The notes beneath the pieces are model-generated. The model did no database searches. It was not told the DNA's origin and saw only the letters and a list, made by a program, of their open reading frames with translations. Both the position numbers and the translations under genes were made by a program. From Manihot esculenta (taxonomy: Eukaryota > Streptophyta > Magnoliopsida > Malpighiales > Euphorbiaceae), in contig NC_035178.2 of the NCBI RefSeq assembly GCF_001659605.2, positions 7,203,213 to 7,267,212 on the forward strand: a stretch of DNA of 64,000 nt. The letters are read 5' to 3'. Each line of letters begins with the position of its first letter. The first letter of the stretch is position 1. This document shows positions 22,926 through 33,700 of this stretch, one piece after another.

Positions 22926-23403
22926 TATGAACCATGGTCGTCAAAATTGGTTCGGATCAGTAGTTGGAATCAGTTTAATTAAAAATTAAAGTTTAGTCTA
23001 ATTCAATGCAAATGGTAAATTCTCTGTTTAATGAAATTGGTATAAATCAATTTAAACCAATTGAATATTAATTGAATCGAAAACTTAAACGGTTTTATTT
23101 TAATTTTTTAAATCGATTCGCCTTTTGTAATTGAACCTTTTGCCAAAAGCAAATGGCATTTTACTGTCTTGCAGATTTACCATATTCATTATGTATATCT
23201 ATACTACAGCATCGTAATAAAAAAAATATTATTAATAATAATTTAATTTATTAATTAAATTAAATTATTACAACATGTTATTTAAAATTTAAAGTTATTG
23301 AATTCAAACCTTCAAATTGTTAAATTTAAGTAAACCTATTTTAATAATTATTTATAAAAGTACTATTAATTATAATAAAAATATTATTATTAATTTTATA
23401 ATA
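22926..23403. other. AT-rich DNA left of the young Tat element
   Basis: No gene is recognised. 22940-23120 has AATTGGTTCGG, AATCGATTCG and AAACGG motifs that suggest another hAT-type MITE relic without clear ends. Confidence 0.4.
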
Positions 23404-23408
23404 TTTAT
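23404..23408. repeat. Target-site duplication TTTAT, left
   Basis: TTTAT directly precedes the left LTR; the same five bases directly follow the right LTR at 36902-36906. A 5-bp duplication is the expected Gypsy integration footprint. Confidence 0.9.
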
Positions 23409-23906
23409 TGATGATCTGAGATCCAATAGAATAGGGTTTTACAAGGGTTTTGGTATTGAAAAAAATAAAACTTAAACTTTCTGGGGAGGGGGTTCCCCTT
23501 TTATCCATTTCGCTATGCTTGCTGGTGACGTGTAAAGGCCTTTCCATGATTGGGACACGCGTCTCTGACATACAGATTCGGGTGTACGAGGGTATCAGCA
23601 GCCTGCTCCATGCGTAACGGCCTCTGATTCTCCTCGTGCGTACGTTCGAGCGGATCTGCTAGGCTGTCTTAGTATGGCTCTGGATACTGGGCTGGGCCGA
23701 GAGTCGGGCCGGACGCTGAGTCTGAGAGGAGAGGGCCTGCTAGTCACGGACTGGGCCGATCTAAGTGAAGAAGCTTGGTTGAGCCCGGCCTTGAAGGTGG
23801 CACGAACCAGGCTTGTCTCGTGTATCAGGTGTGTGGGCCTCTGCAAGATGGGCTTTTGGCTATGATCAAAGCCCTGGGCCAGGATGGAGAAATCCAGCGG
23901 TCATCA
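23409..23906 (-). repeat. 3' LTR of the young Tat element
   Basis: 498 bp, starts TGATGA and ends TCATCA on the plus strand (6-bp perfect terminal inverted repeat). Compared with the other LTR it has one extra A in each of two A-runs near 23458-23471 and A instead of G in GATCAAAGCCC at about 23870. All other bases agree by eye. Short frames inside are not genes. Confidence 0.95.
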
Positions 23907-23922
23907 ATTGCCCCTTCACCTT
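23907..23922 (-). other. Polypurine tract of the young Tat element
   Basis: On the minus strand AAGGTGAAGGGGCAAT lies immediately before the 3' LTR, where the plus-strand primer of reverse transcription is expected. Confidence 0.7.
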
Positions 23923-23929
23923 CTCGGTA

Positions 23930-25300
23930 GTTATTGCTCCTACTGCCGAGGGGGTGAATATCAAGAACCATTATGACCGCGCCTGTTCGTGTTCAGGTGC
24001 CTTAATAACATCCTTTCATCTTTCTGTCGTTGTGCAGTTTCCGAATCCTATCTGCTCTTTCCCCTTTCTGGCTTTTCTCCATTCTTCGTGTTCTTTGCTG
24101 TCTTTGTTTTCCTGTCATCATTATCTGGACATGTCCTTTCTTTCCTTTTCCATGACTATCTTTTAAAATTCTGACACCGTTAGCTTAGAGTCTAGCATAG
24201 CTCTGCTCCGTGCTAAGGCCTCAGGCTCCGGGTATATATCAACGCTAACTTTTCTTCATTCTCAAATCCTCTGCTGGAACAAGAGGTTCTTCCTTTCCGT
24301 TTCTCTGTCTGCTTTTTTCCTCCAGCGAGATTGTTCTGATGGTTCTGTTTTATCTGCAAAGGATCCATTTGACGCCTTCTTCAAACGGAATGAGGTGAGC
24401 TTGAGTTTGCATTGCTTTGTTGCCCCAGAGGTTAATCTTGCTTTTATCATCTTGATGGAGAATTGTTTCTGACTTGTCTCTGTTTTGAAACTTTTTGCAG
24501 TACCTGAGATAAGAATGGGTCAGTTCAAAATTCTTGAAAATTTGATGTTACCTCTAAGGAGTCTGGACGGTGCTTTGGAGATCCTTCTGGTAGGACGGCC
24601 GATGGGTGGGACTATTCGGCAAGCTACTGAGACTGTTTTACCCAGGTCGTCTGGCCGGCCTCCTCCTCAGTTTGCTGTCCGAGCTCCAAAGAGGTTCTGG
24701 GCTGATGAGAGGTCTGCTCCTTCTTCCGAGAAGAAAAAGGAAATTTCCTCAATGCCCCCGTCGTCTTCTTTTGATATAAATGGAAGTGGAGAGAATGATC
24801 AACTTATTGTTCCCTTTGATGTGAAGTACCAGTATTATGCGAGACTGAGATCTGCTGCACTCAGTCAAGCTTCTGGCGATGCCTTCGAATGTATGCTCTG
24901 CGATCTCCTTGGAGCCGTAACTAGAAAGCCCGTGTTTTCATGGTACATACGGACAAGCTCGGATATTATATCCTGTCCGTACGTATCGTGAATCACATCT
25001 GGGCAATCAGGGTGTCGACCTATTATAGGGGAACAGTGAGAAATACTTATGGGAATCAACTTGTTCAGTTCCCCTATAATAGCGAGACAGATCTTGGCCT
25101 TTTCTGAAAAACTCACATTCCGAGCTGCGAGAAGTCCTCCGAACTGAAGACTAGAATAGTAGGGTAGGTGATAATCGTAGATGATGAAGTATCCGGATAT
25201 GTAAATCCTTTAAGGATAGTCTTCCATTCTGTAATGTAGGCCTTTGTAACGTGCTGTAATGTACTTTTCTTTTAATGAAATTCTTGTTTTTTACACATAC
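23930..25300 (+). pseudogene. Second, decayed antisense module of the young Tat element
   Basis: Plus-strand sequence that parallels the intact antisense gene to its right. It has a TATA-like GGGTATATATCAACG at about 24230. An exon-like start at about 24320-24398 ends AATGAG|GTGAGC, and TTTTGCAG at 24500 is followed by a frame VPEIRMGQFKILENL that aligns with SEVKMDDIKFPKNFV of the intact gene's second exon. The frame 24485-24991 (168 codons) is open, but the two blocks do not join in frame, and the usual first-exon domain and coiled coil are missing. A 3' UTR-like segment with AATCCTTTAAGGATAG at 25204 parallels AGTCCTTTAAGGACTA at 29254. Interpreted as a partial, diverged copy of the antisense gene. 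Confidence 0.5.
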
Positions 25301-25379
25301 TTGTTCTTTCTCTGTCATGGATGAAGTACTGATACTGCTTTTCTTCGTAGCTTTAGCCAACTAACTTTTGTTCCGTTTT

Positions 25380-25720
25380 TTCCGAGCTGAATTGACCGTA
25401 TTTCGCGAACTCCTGCTTTTAGTCGATGAGCCGAGCCTCAGGCCTACTTAACCAACTGGACGGGCGGTTTACTTTTCCGAGCTTGACTAACCGACCTGTG
25501 AGCTCGGTCTTTACTTGATGGATTGAGCTTTGAGCCTCCTTTAGCCGACCGAGCTCTCAAGTTATGTTTTCCGAGCTGGACTAATCCGACCTGTGAGCTC
25601 GGCCTTTTAATCCTTGAGTTAATTTCTGAGCTCTCAGCTCTGTATGATCCCGAGGTGCTCTTGTCGCCTCTTTCCGATCTCGCAGCCTTTGTTCAATAAC
25701 GATAAATCAAATCTTATAAC
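25380..25720. repeat. Irregular CCGAGCT/GAGCTCGG-rich repeats
   Basis: Phrases such as CCGACCTGTGAGCTCGG and TTTTCCGAGCT..ACTAA recur at about 25480 and 25565 and, in another version (TATCCGAGCTGGGAGCTCG), at 29668 and 29716. They follow the 3' end of each antisense module, so the two modules share downstream sequence too. Confidence 0.6.
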
Positions 25721-25829
25721 TTTTTAAGTGATGAGCAAGTCTGACCTTTATCATGCTCCCATTTGCTTGTACTTTTGAGTCTTTTCTTGACTTGCCCCTC
25801 TGTTTCCTTGGTATTTACCATGGAGGTGG

Positions 25830-25985
25830 TGAATTTTGCAGGTTGAGTTGTTCCTGTGGGCTAAGTTGCTCTGACTGGCGAGTTGGGCTTGTATTATGTA
25901 GGTGGCGAATGGGCTTTTGTTTGATGGGCTGTAATCACGGATCTGGCCTTTGACGGATGTGGAGAAGTCCATCGATCATCTTTTT
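25830..25985 (-). repeat. Relic LTR terminus inside the young Tat element
   Basis: GGGCTTTTGTTTGATGGGCTG...GGATGTGGAGAAGTCCATCGATCATC, then TTTTTGCCCCTTTACCTTCTCACCGG, parallels the end of the true LTR and its polypurine side (GGATGGAGAAATCCAGCGGTCATCA, then ATTGCCCCTTCACCTTCTCGG at 23882-23928). The interior of the element thus contains a diverged second copy of its own 3' LTR border. Confidence 0.6.
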
Positions 25986-26228
25986 GCCCCTTTACCTTCT
26001 CACCGGTTATTTATCTAACCGTTGAGAGGGTAAACTTCGAGGGTAATTAATGATCGCGCCGCTCCACGACAAAACTGTTCAGATCAGCGTGCCGTCTCAT
26101 TATTGCCTTTCATCACGAATTCCTTCTGTCTTCTGAAGAAACTAGCTCTTTTCTGCTCTCTGTCTTCCTGCAACTCCTTCTGCATTTTTCACCCCATTGT
26201 GTTCTCAGGTACGCTTCCTTGTTCTTCC

Positions 26229-29200
26229 ATGGCAAGTCCAAAGCTTCCTGATGTTGATAACCTTGAGTCACATATTACACCCTCCAACATAACTAAGTAT
26301 ATTTCCCAGAGACTTTTAGATGCTCCGTTGTATTTCATTCGAGCACCTCTTTCAAATGAAAGGATAGTCCTTCCTTACCCTCCCCCTCCGGGTTTGGTGG
26401 ATCCCCAAGAGGGTCGTCGTATAGTGTTTTTCTTGAAGCAGAGAGAATTCGGTCTACCGTTTCCTTTTACCCCTTTCTTTATTGAGGTCTTTGAATACTT
26501 CGGGGTAACTCCTCGGATGTTATCCCCAAATTCCATTTTGTTCATGTCCTGTTTTGAGTCTATCTGCCTGAGTTGGGGTTTTACACCCACGGCCTGTCTG
26601 TTTGTAACTTTTTTCCGTCTGGTTAGGGCGGTTCAAAAGTTCTATTATTTTTCCCCCCGTACTGGGTTATCTCTTTTCACGGGGTACAAAGACTCCATAA
26701 AGGGATGGATGGAGAATTTCCTTGTGGTGGAGTTAAAATTAGAGTCCGCCCGAACGTGGGAGGTGGATCTAAGTTGGGGGGAGATCTTTCCGGGTTGCAA
26801 CGAGCTGCCCCAATTGAGTCTTATTGAGCAGGTCGGGCTGCTTCGACTGACTTCCGTTGAGAGGAAGTATGACGTCGAGAAGTGTATGTTCGCGTCCAAT
26901 CTTAGGGATATCCGGGACACGGGTATAATGCCTTGTCCGACTATTCTGTTTCTTCTTTGCTCATAATATCGGAAAGTATGCTGATTCTTTATAATTTTGT
27001 TTCTTTTGCAGCTTCTGAGGTAAAAATGGATGACATCAAGTTCCCCAAGAACTTTGTCCTGTCTCGGGATAATATGCATGCCATTTTCGACGCCTTTGGG
27101 GATGGGCGTTCAGTGACTGAGATTGCTGCGGAGCTGGTTCAAGCTGCTTCCTCCAAGAAGGTTAGCCGACCTCCCGCCAAAGCTTCTTCTAGAGCTTCGA
27201 AGCCGAGCTCTCGCAGCAGCAAGTCAGCTCGGCTGTCTAGCCGAGGTGGATCGAGCTCAACTTCGAGGCCTGCTGAAGGGTCTAGATCTGCTCCAGCCTC
27301 CTCAGAGGTCGTGAGGGAAGCCTCCCTAGCTATTGTGGAGCAGACCCAAGGTGCTGAACAAGTGGAGCAGGGTATTGCCCATTCTCCTGAAAGGGTATTA
27401 GGGGGAAAGTCTAAGTCCCCTGTTGCTAAAGATAAGGAGGCCTCTGGGACAGGGCTGGAGATCGTCCTTATAGAGGACCCAATTCCAGAGGTTTCTACCC
27501 GAGATGCTCCTGCCCCTGTGAGGACTGAACCTGAGGGTTCTGAGGGCATTCCATCAAAGACCGGGGACAAGCGTCCAGCCTCCCCTGGAATATCTGTCCC
27601 ATCTCCTGCTCGGAAGAAATCCAGGGCTGCCGCAGGATCTTCTCCAGCTCTTCCTTCCATTGGGAAGGGGAAAAGTGTTCCTGTTGAGCCTTCGTTGTCT
27701 TCTTCTGACAACTCTCTGAACGCGTCGGATATTACTCCTGAATCTCCGGCTAGTGCTGTTGCTGACCTTCTCAGAGAGCGAATGTTCAACGGAACTACAG
27801 AGGCTTCGGATCCTCGTCTTCTTGCCCTGACTGGTCTCTTAGCCAGTTCTACCAAGGAGCAAGTGTCCTTCCGATCTCGCTCTCGTGAGGAGCTCGGGTC
27901 TTCGATTAGAGAGATGCTTCTGATGGTAAGTTATTTTGTCACCTCTCTTTAGGTTTGCTTTGTTTCTTTTTCTTGACAGTTGTTCTTCCTTTCTAGGTGA
28001 CGGGCCTCTTTATGGAGGTGGATGTTCGTGATCGCTCCCTCCAGGAGTCTGTAGACCGCCGGATTGAAGAGGCGCGTCTGGAGGAAAATCTGTCTGCAAC
28101 CAGCGATGCGAGGGGTAATCTGGTAGCTGCTCGGGAGCAAATCCAGTCCCTCCAGGTGGAGTTGCATTCTGCGCTGGAGGCCCTTAGAAAGGCTGATGAG
28201 AAGGCGGCTGAGACAGCAAGGCATACCAAGTCTTTAGAAGCAGAGCTGTCTCAGACCCGTGAGGTTCTCAAAGCGTCTGATGAGAGGGCAGCTGCAGTGG
28301 AGGTTCGTTGTAAAGAAGTTTTGAAGCAGCTGTCCTCTATGACGGAGGCCCTTAGCGAAAGGGATGAGGCCGTGAGGCAAAAAGCTGAGGTCCAGCAACA
28401 ATATGAGGCCTTAAAGGCTGATTTTGAAGGACTTCAGGTTCATCTGGAGGAAGTGAAAACTCAGAGAGAAACAGCCCTAGCTCGGGTGGAAGTCCTTGAG
28501 CAGGAGTTGAGCACGAGCTCTGATCGCATCAGAGACCTGGCTTCATCGGCTGAGGAATTCAACCTTCGCCACCAGCAACTCAACCATGAAGTCAAGACCT
28601 TAGAGCGCAAGTGTTCAGCCCTGCTTGGGGTAGTAAAGCATGTTGAAGATAAGGCTCAGCTAGTGCGCGAGCAATGTATTGCGGAGTATCAAGAGTCTGA
28701 CGAGCTGAAAAAGAAGATCGAGCAGGCCTGTGAGGCTCATCTTCAGGACTACAAAGACTCTTCTGAGTTTAAGGAATTTGTAGCTGAGGCCTGTGAGGAA
28801 CATCTCGATGAATATAAAGCTTCTGGTGAAATGAAATCGGCTATTCTTAAGAAAGCCTTCCGTATGTATGTGACCGGCTACAATCGCGGCTTAAGAGAAG
28901 CCAGACACGCTCCTGATACTCCTTTGGCCAAGCTTCGCAGGTACGAAGTGGACTCAGATGGCGAGCCAGTGCTGTATGGGGAGGATGATTTCCCTATGCC
29001 CCGAGGAGATTGCCGGAGGAACATATGCCGGCCAGCTGAGTCTTCCTCAGAGGGATCCGAGCTAGAGGGGGAGGACGTGGAAATCCTTGAGTCAGGGAAG
29101 GATGACCCTAACTCTGAGAAGGAGGATCTCCACCTTGAGTCAGAGATAGCTCCTGTTGTAAACGTTGAGGGCTCTGATCCAAGAGATTCCGAGCTTCCTT

Positions 29201-29298
29201 CAGATGTGACTGCAAGTAGAAATAATGTAGGCGAGGGTGTTCTTACTGATGTAAGTCCTTTAAGGACTATTTATCCCCCCACCTCGTCAGAAGGATAA
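26229..29298 (+). CDS. Antisense extra gene of the Tat element (gypsy-type transposon domain, coiled coil)
   Basis: Plus-strand gene opposite to gag-pol. Three exons, 26229-26922, 27012-27925 and 27997-29298, are joined by consensus introns (CACGG|GTATAA...TTTGCAG; TGATG|GTAAGT...TTTCTAG) in phase 1 and phase 0; 969 aa. Residues about 30-230 resemble the plant domain catalogued as putative gypsy-type transposon protein (PF04195-like: PPPPGL, FPFTPFFIEVF, the LSPNS region). Next comes a Ser/Pro/Lys-rich disordered linker (about 260-530), a long heptad-rich coiled coil (about 545-760) and an acidic C-terminus. Function is unknown. A longer in-frame start exists at 26103; 26229 was chosen because MASPKL opens the domain region without the Cys/Phe-rich leader. 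Downstream, 29320-29345 has AATGAAATATCAG, a weak poly(A) signal. Confidence 0.8.
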
Positions 29299-30008
29299 TT
29301 TGTAATAGTTATTTGTAATGAAATATCAGTTTTCTTTTTCCTCAAAGTATTCTAATATCTTTTTTCTCATATTTGTACGCTATGTATTCTCCTTCATAAG
29401 CTCTGGATTGCTCTTGAGTTGCAAGCTCAACTCTTAACTAATAGTCTGAGAGATCAAATCTCATACCTTTTAATGGCGACTAGCATGTCTGTTTTTTGCT
29501 TTTAGCCTTTCCTTCTTGGTTGTGAATTTGGATGTCTGTTCCCGATAGACTGATTTTGGAGTATAGCCTTTTCCTCCTTCATTTATCCTCTTACAGGTTT
29601 CTTCGTTTATGAGCCTTTTGTGAGGGAGCCCGGCCTTTTGTTTTGGCCTTCATACCTTGGGCTTTTGAGGATGCAAGTCTATCCGAGCTGGGAGCTCGAC
29701 CTTGAGCTTAATATAGGTCTATCCGAGCTGGGAGCTCGGCATTTTGCCCGATAGCCAATCTTTTAGCGTTAGCGTCTGTTTCGAGGTCGGCGCTTCTTGG
29801 CTATTGTGCCCCGAACCTCTTCAGGAGGTCGGAACCTGATTTTGCCTTGGTAGCTCTGGGCTCCTCTCTTTTTTGTGAGGTCGGAACTGTATTTTATAAG
29901 TTGTCCCTGCATATGTTATGGGAAATTTTCATTTTGGGAGGCTCTTAAGTCCTTCTCCGACCATTTTTGTTTTCAGAGGATCTTTATGAGACCCTGGCTG
30001 TTTTTGTT
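29299..30008. other. Spacer between antisense gene and tandem array
   Basis: It holds the presumed 3' UTR of the antisense gene and two close copies of TATCCGAGCTGGGAGCTCG (29668 and 29716). A short frame from 29875 runs into the tandem repeats and is not a gene. Confidence 0.5.
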
Positions 30009-30495
30009 CCGGGGTGACCTCGGGGTCCCGCCGGCAGTTTTTTGTTTTGTTTTCCCGGGAGTTCTAGGGGATCCCGGTCTTCATGCTCCGGGAGGCATCT
30101 TTAAGATCCTCACCGGCCGTTCCGGGGTGACCTCGGGGCCCCGCCGGCAGTTTTTTGTTTTGTTTTCCCGGGAGTTCTAGGGGATCCCGGTCTTCATGCT
30201 CCGGGAGGCATCTTTAAGATCCTCACCGGCCGTTCCGGGGTGACCTCGGGGCCCCGCCGGCAGTTTTTGTTTTGTTTTCCCGGGAGTTCTAGGGGATCCC
30301 GGTCTTCATGCTCCGGGAGGCATCTTTAAGATCCTCACCGGCCGTTCCGGGGTGACCTCGGGGCCCCGCCGGCAGTTTTTTGTTTTGTTTTCCCGGGAGT
30401 TCTAGGGGATCCCGGTCTTCATGCTCCGGGAGGCATCTTTAAGATCCTCACCGGCCGTTCCGGGGTGACCTCGGGGCCCCGCCGGCAGTTTTTTG
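30009..30495. repeat. 113-bp GC-rich tandem repeat array, 4.3 copies
   Basis: Units begin CCGGGGTGACCTCGGGG at 30009, 30122, 30235, 30347 and 30460 (spacing 113, 113, 112, 113; the short step is one T less in a T-run). Units are almost identical (one C/T change in the first). Each contains the palindromic stretches CCCGGGAG and GGGGATCCC and a CTCCGGGAGG. It lies between the 3' end of pol and the antisense gene. Confidence 0.97.
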
Positions 30496-30745
30496 TGTCT
30501 TCTTGAGGTGTTTGCACAAGATTCAGGCTCATTGGCCTTACTGTCGCTTCGTCATCTCAGCTGGTTTTGTGCCTAACTGAGGTCTTGTTTCAAGGGATCT
30601 TTCTGAGCCCTGTTCTTTCTTTTTCATGGAGGAATATTATTCTTTTTCATGGAGGAATGTTATTCATAAAGATAATTCATATTTGTATAAATAATTTTTA
30701 TTTACTCATATTCGTCAAAATACAATGTCTTTCTTTACAAATATT

Positions 30746-33700
30746 TCAAGGGAAATACCTTTTTAGGTGCTGGATGTTCCAAGCGTGGGGCTCGGGGTTT
30801 CCTTGCATATCTTCGATTCGGTATACCCCTGGCTTGACCACTTTTGTCACCTTGAAAGGACCTTCCCAGGTCGGTGCTAACTTGCCCGCGGCCGCTCTTT
30901 TTCCTGTAGCTTCCAGGTTTCTTAAGGTCAGGTCTCCCACTTTTAAGCTTCTTTCTCTAACCTTTTGGTTGTAATATCTCGCTGCTCGTTGTTGATAAGC
31001 GGCAGTTCGGACTTGGGCTTCTTCCCTGACTTCCTCAAGAGCATCCAGGTTGCTTCTTAACTTATCCTCATTGGTATTCTCACTAACGAATTGGACTCGA
31101 TGAGTGGGGATCTGCAATTCAACTGGGACTACGGCTTCTGTGCCATAAGCAAGTGCAAACGGTGTTTCTTTAGTGGGCGCTCTGGGAGTGGTTCGGAGTG
31201 CCCATAGTATGCTATTGAGTTCTTCTGCCCAATTCTCCTTTGCGCCATCCAGCCGTTTCTTTAATCCTTGAAGGATAGCTCTGTTGGTGACTTCTGTTTG
31301 GCCATTAGTCTGAGGATGAGCCACGGAGGATAACTTATGCCATATGCCCATGTTCGTCGTGAAGGCTCTGAAAATACTACAGTCAAATTGTCTGCCGTTG
31401 TCTGAGATAAGTACTTTAGGTATGCCAAATCTGCAGATGATATGCCCCCATACGAAATCTATCATCTTGCGAGCTGTGATTGTGGCTATTGCTTCTGCCT
31501 CTGGCCATTTCGAGAAGTATTCCACAGCCACCACTACGAATTTCCTTTGCCCCGTAGTCTTGGGGAAAGGTCCCAGGATGTCGATTCCCCATTGTGAGAA
31601 AGGCCATGGACTGGATATGCTTGCTTGAGGAGTGGCAGGGGTTCTGATGGCATTAGCAAATCGCTGACATACGTCGCACCTCCGGACAAACTCTTCTGCT
31701 TCTTTTTTAACAGTGGGCCAGTAGTACCCTTGCCTGAATATTTTGTTGGCTAATGTCCCTGCTCCCTCGTGAGCCCCACATAGGCCTCTATGTATTTCCT
31801 CCATTACCTTTGCAGCTTCTTCCGGACTCACACACCGGAGCCATGGGCTGGACTTCCCTTTTCTGTATAAGGTTCCCCTTATTGCTTGGTAGTTGGCAGC
31901 ACGAGCTGCTATCTTTCTGGCTTCATCTTTATCTTCGGGGAGCTCACCCTCCTCCAAGTATCTCAGGTATGGGGTCATCCAAGTTGGGCTCTGTTCTACC
32001 TGCAGTACCGTGTTTGTCTTTTTAAAAGCAGGTGTACGGACATGCTGTATATATACTTCGTCGGGAAGCTGTTCTAACTCCTCTTTGGTCAATCGACTAA
32101 GCAGGTCTGCTTCCTCATTTTCATCCCGAGGTATTCTTTGAAATCTGACGATAACTCCCCGACCCGTGAGCTCGGCTTCTATAGTTTTTACTTTATCAAG
32201 ATAGTTCTGCATGATGGGGTCCCTAGCCTGATATACTCCCGTCACCTGGTTGATCACCAACTGAGAGTCGCTATTCACCTCGAGGTCTGTTACCCCGACC
32301 TCCGAAGCTACCAACATTCCATTTACCAGGGCTTCATATTCGGCCATATTGTTAGAAGCCGTGAAGTCTAGACGCAAGGCATAACATACTTTAAAACCTT
32401 CTGGCCCCTTAAGCATTATCCCAGCGCCACTACCCTCAGCACCTGATGCTCCGTCTACATACAGCTTCCAGCTAAATTCTTGGGGGGGCTCTCTCTCTTC
32501 CTCCGTTCTTGATAACTCTGAGGATGATCCTCCTTTCTCCTCATTGAATGCGCATTCTGCTATGAAGTCAGCCAGAGCTTGGGATTTTATAGCTGTTCGA
32601 GGTCGGTACTCTAGACAGTAAGGGCTAATTTCTACAGACCATGCCAACATCCGCCCTGAAGTTTCCGGCCTATGTAGAATTTTCTTTAAGGGTTGGTCTG
32701 TCATCACGACTCCTTGGTGGCCTTCTAGATAAACTCTGAATTTCCGGACTGCTAGCAATAAGGCGTAAGCCAATTTTTCAATGTTCGAATATCTGACCTC
32801 AGTGTCTCTGAGTACCTTGCTAACGTAGAAAACAGGTTTCTGTTCTTCTTCTTCCACCCTTACTAGCACTGCGCTGATTGCTTGTTCTGAGGCCGCCAGA
32901 TATATCAGAAGTTCTTCTCCTTTTATGGGACTGCTGAGCACGTGAGGCGAGCTAAGATACTTCTTAAGCTCTATGAAGGCCTTTTGGCAATCTTCTGTCC
33001 ATTCGAAATTCGGTACTTTTCTCAACTTTTTGAAGAATGGCAAGCACTTCTCTGCCGACCTCGACATGAATCGGTTAAGCGCTACTACTCTCCCGGTTAG
33101 TCTCTGAACATCTCTTACACAGGTTGGTTCTGGCATATTCAGTATGGCTTCCACTTTCTCCGGATTAGGCTCAATGCCTTTACCACTCACCATGTACCCC
33201 AAAAATTTTCCTCCCCTAATGAAAAAGGCACATTTTGCTGGGTTCAACTTCATTCTGTATTGATCTAACACTCCAAATACCTCCCTCAGATCTGCTATGT
33301 GTTGTTGGAAAGTGGAACTTTTGACCACCATATCGTCTACATACACTTCCAGATTTCTACCGATCTGGTTTTTGAAGATTTTATTCATCAACCTCTGATA
33401 CGTTGCCCCGGCATTTCTCAATCCAAAGGGCATAGCCCTATAACAATAAGTTCCATCTTCAGTTATAAATGAGGTCTTTTCCTCATCCGACCTTTCCATT
33501 GGGATTTGATGATAACCCGACATAGCATCCAAAGAAGACATATAATCAAAACCGGCCGTTGAGTCGACCATTTTATTAATATCGGGTAAGGGATAACAAT
33601 CTTTAGGGCAGGCCTTATTTAGGTCGGTAAAATCTATACACATCCTGTATTTGCCATTGGCTTTTTTGACTAACACAGGATTTGCCAACCACTGTGGGTA

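Noticed and set aside
23595..23846. LTR-internal frames of 83 and 63 codons, present identically in both LTRs
   Set aside because: They lie in regulatory LTR sequence and are identical only because the LTRs are copies of each other.
27139..27855. 238-codon open frame on the minus strand opposite exon 2 of the antisense gene
   Set aside because: It is the mirror of a Ser/Pro-rich coding exon; it has no family features and the plus-strand exon is supported by phase-matched introns.
29875..30180. 101-codon plus-strand frame reading into the tandem repeats
   Set aside because: The frame exists only because the GC-rich repeat units lack stops; it has no start context and does not continue.
30009..30495. 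CRISPR-like array
   Set aside because: Units are adjacent and identical along their full length with no variable spacers; this is plant nuclear DNA and the array lies in a retrotransposon.
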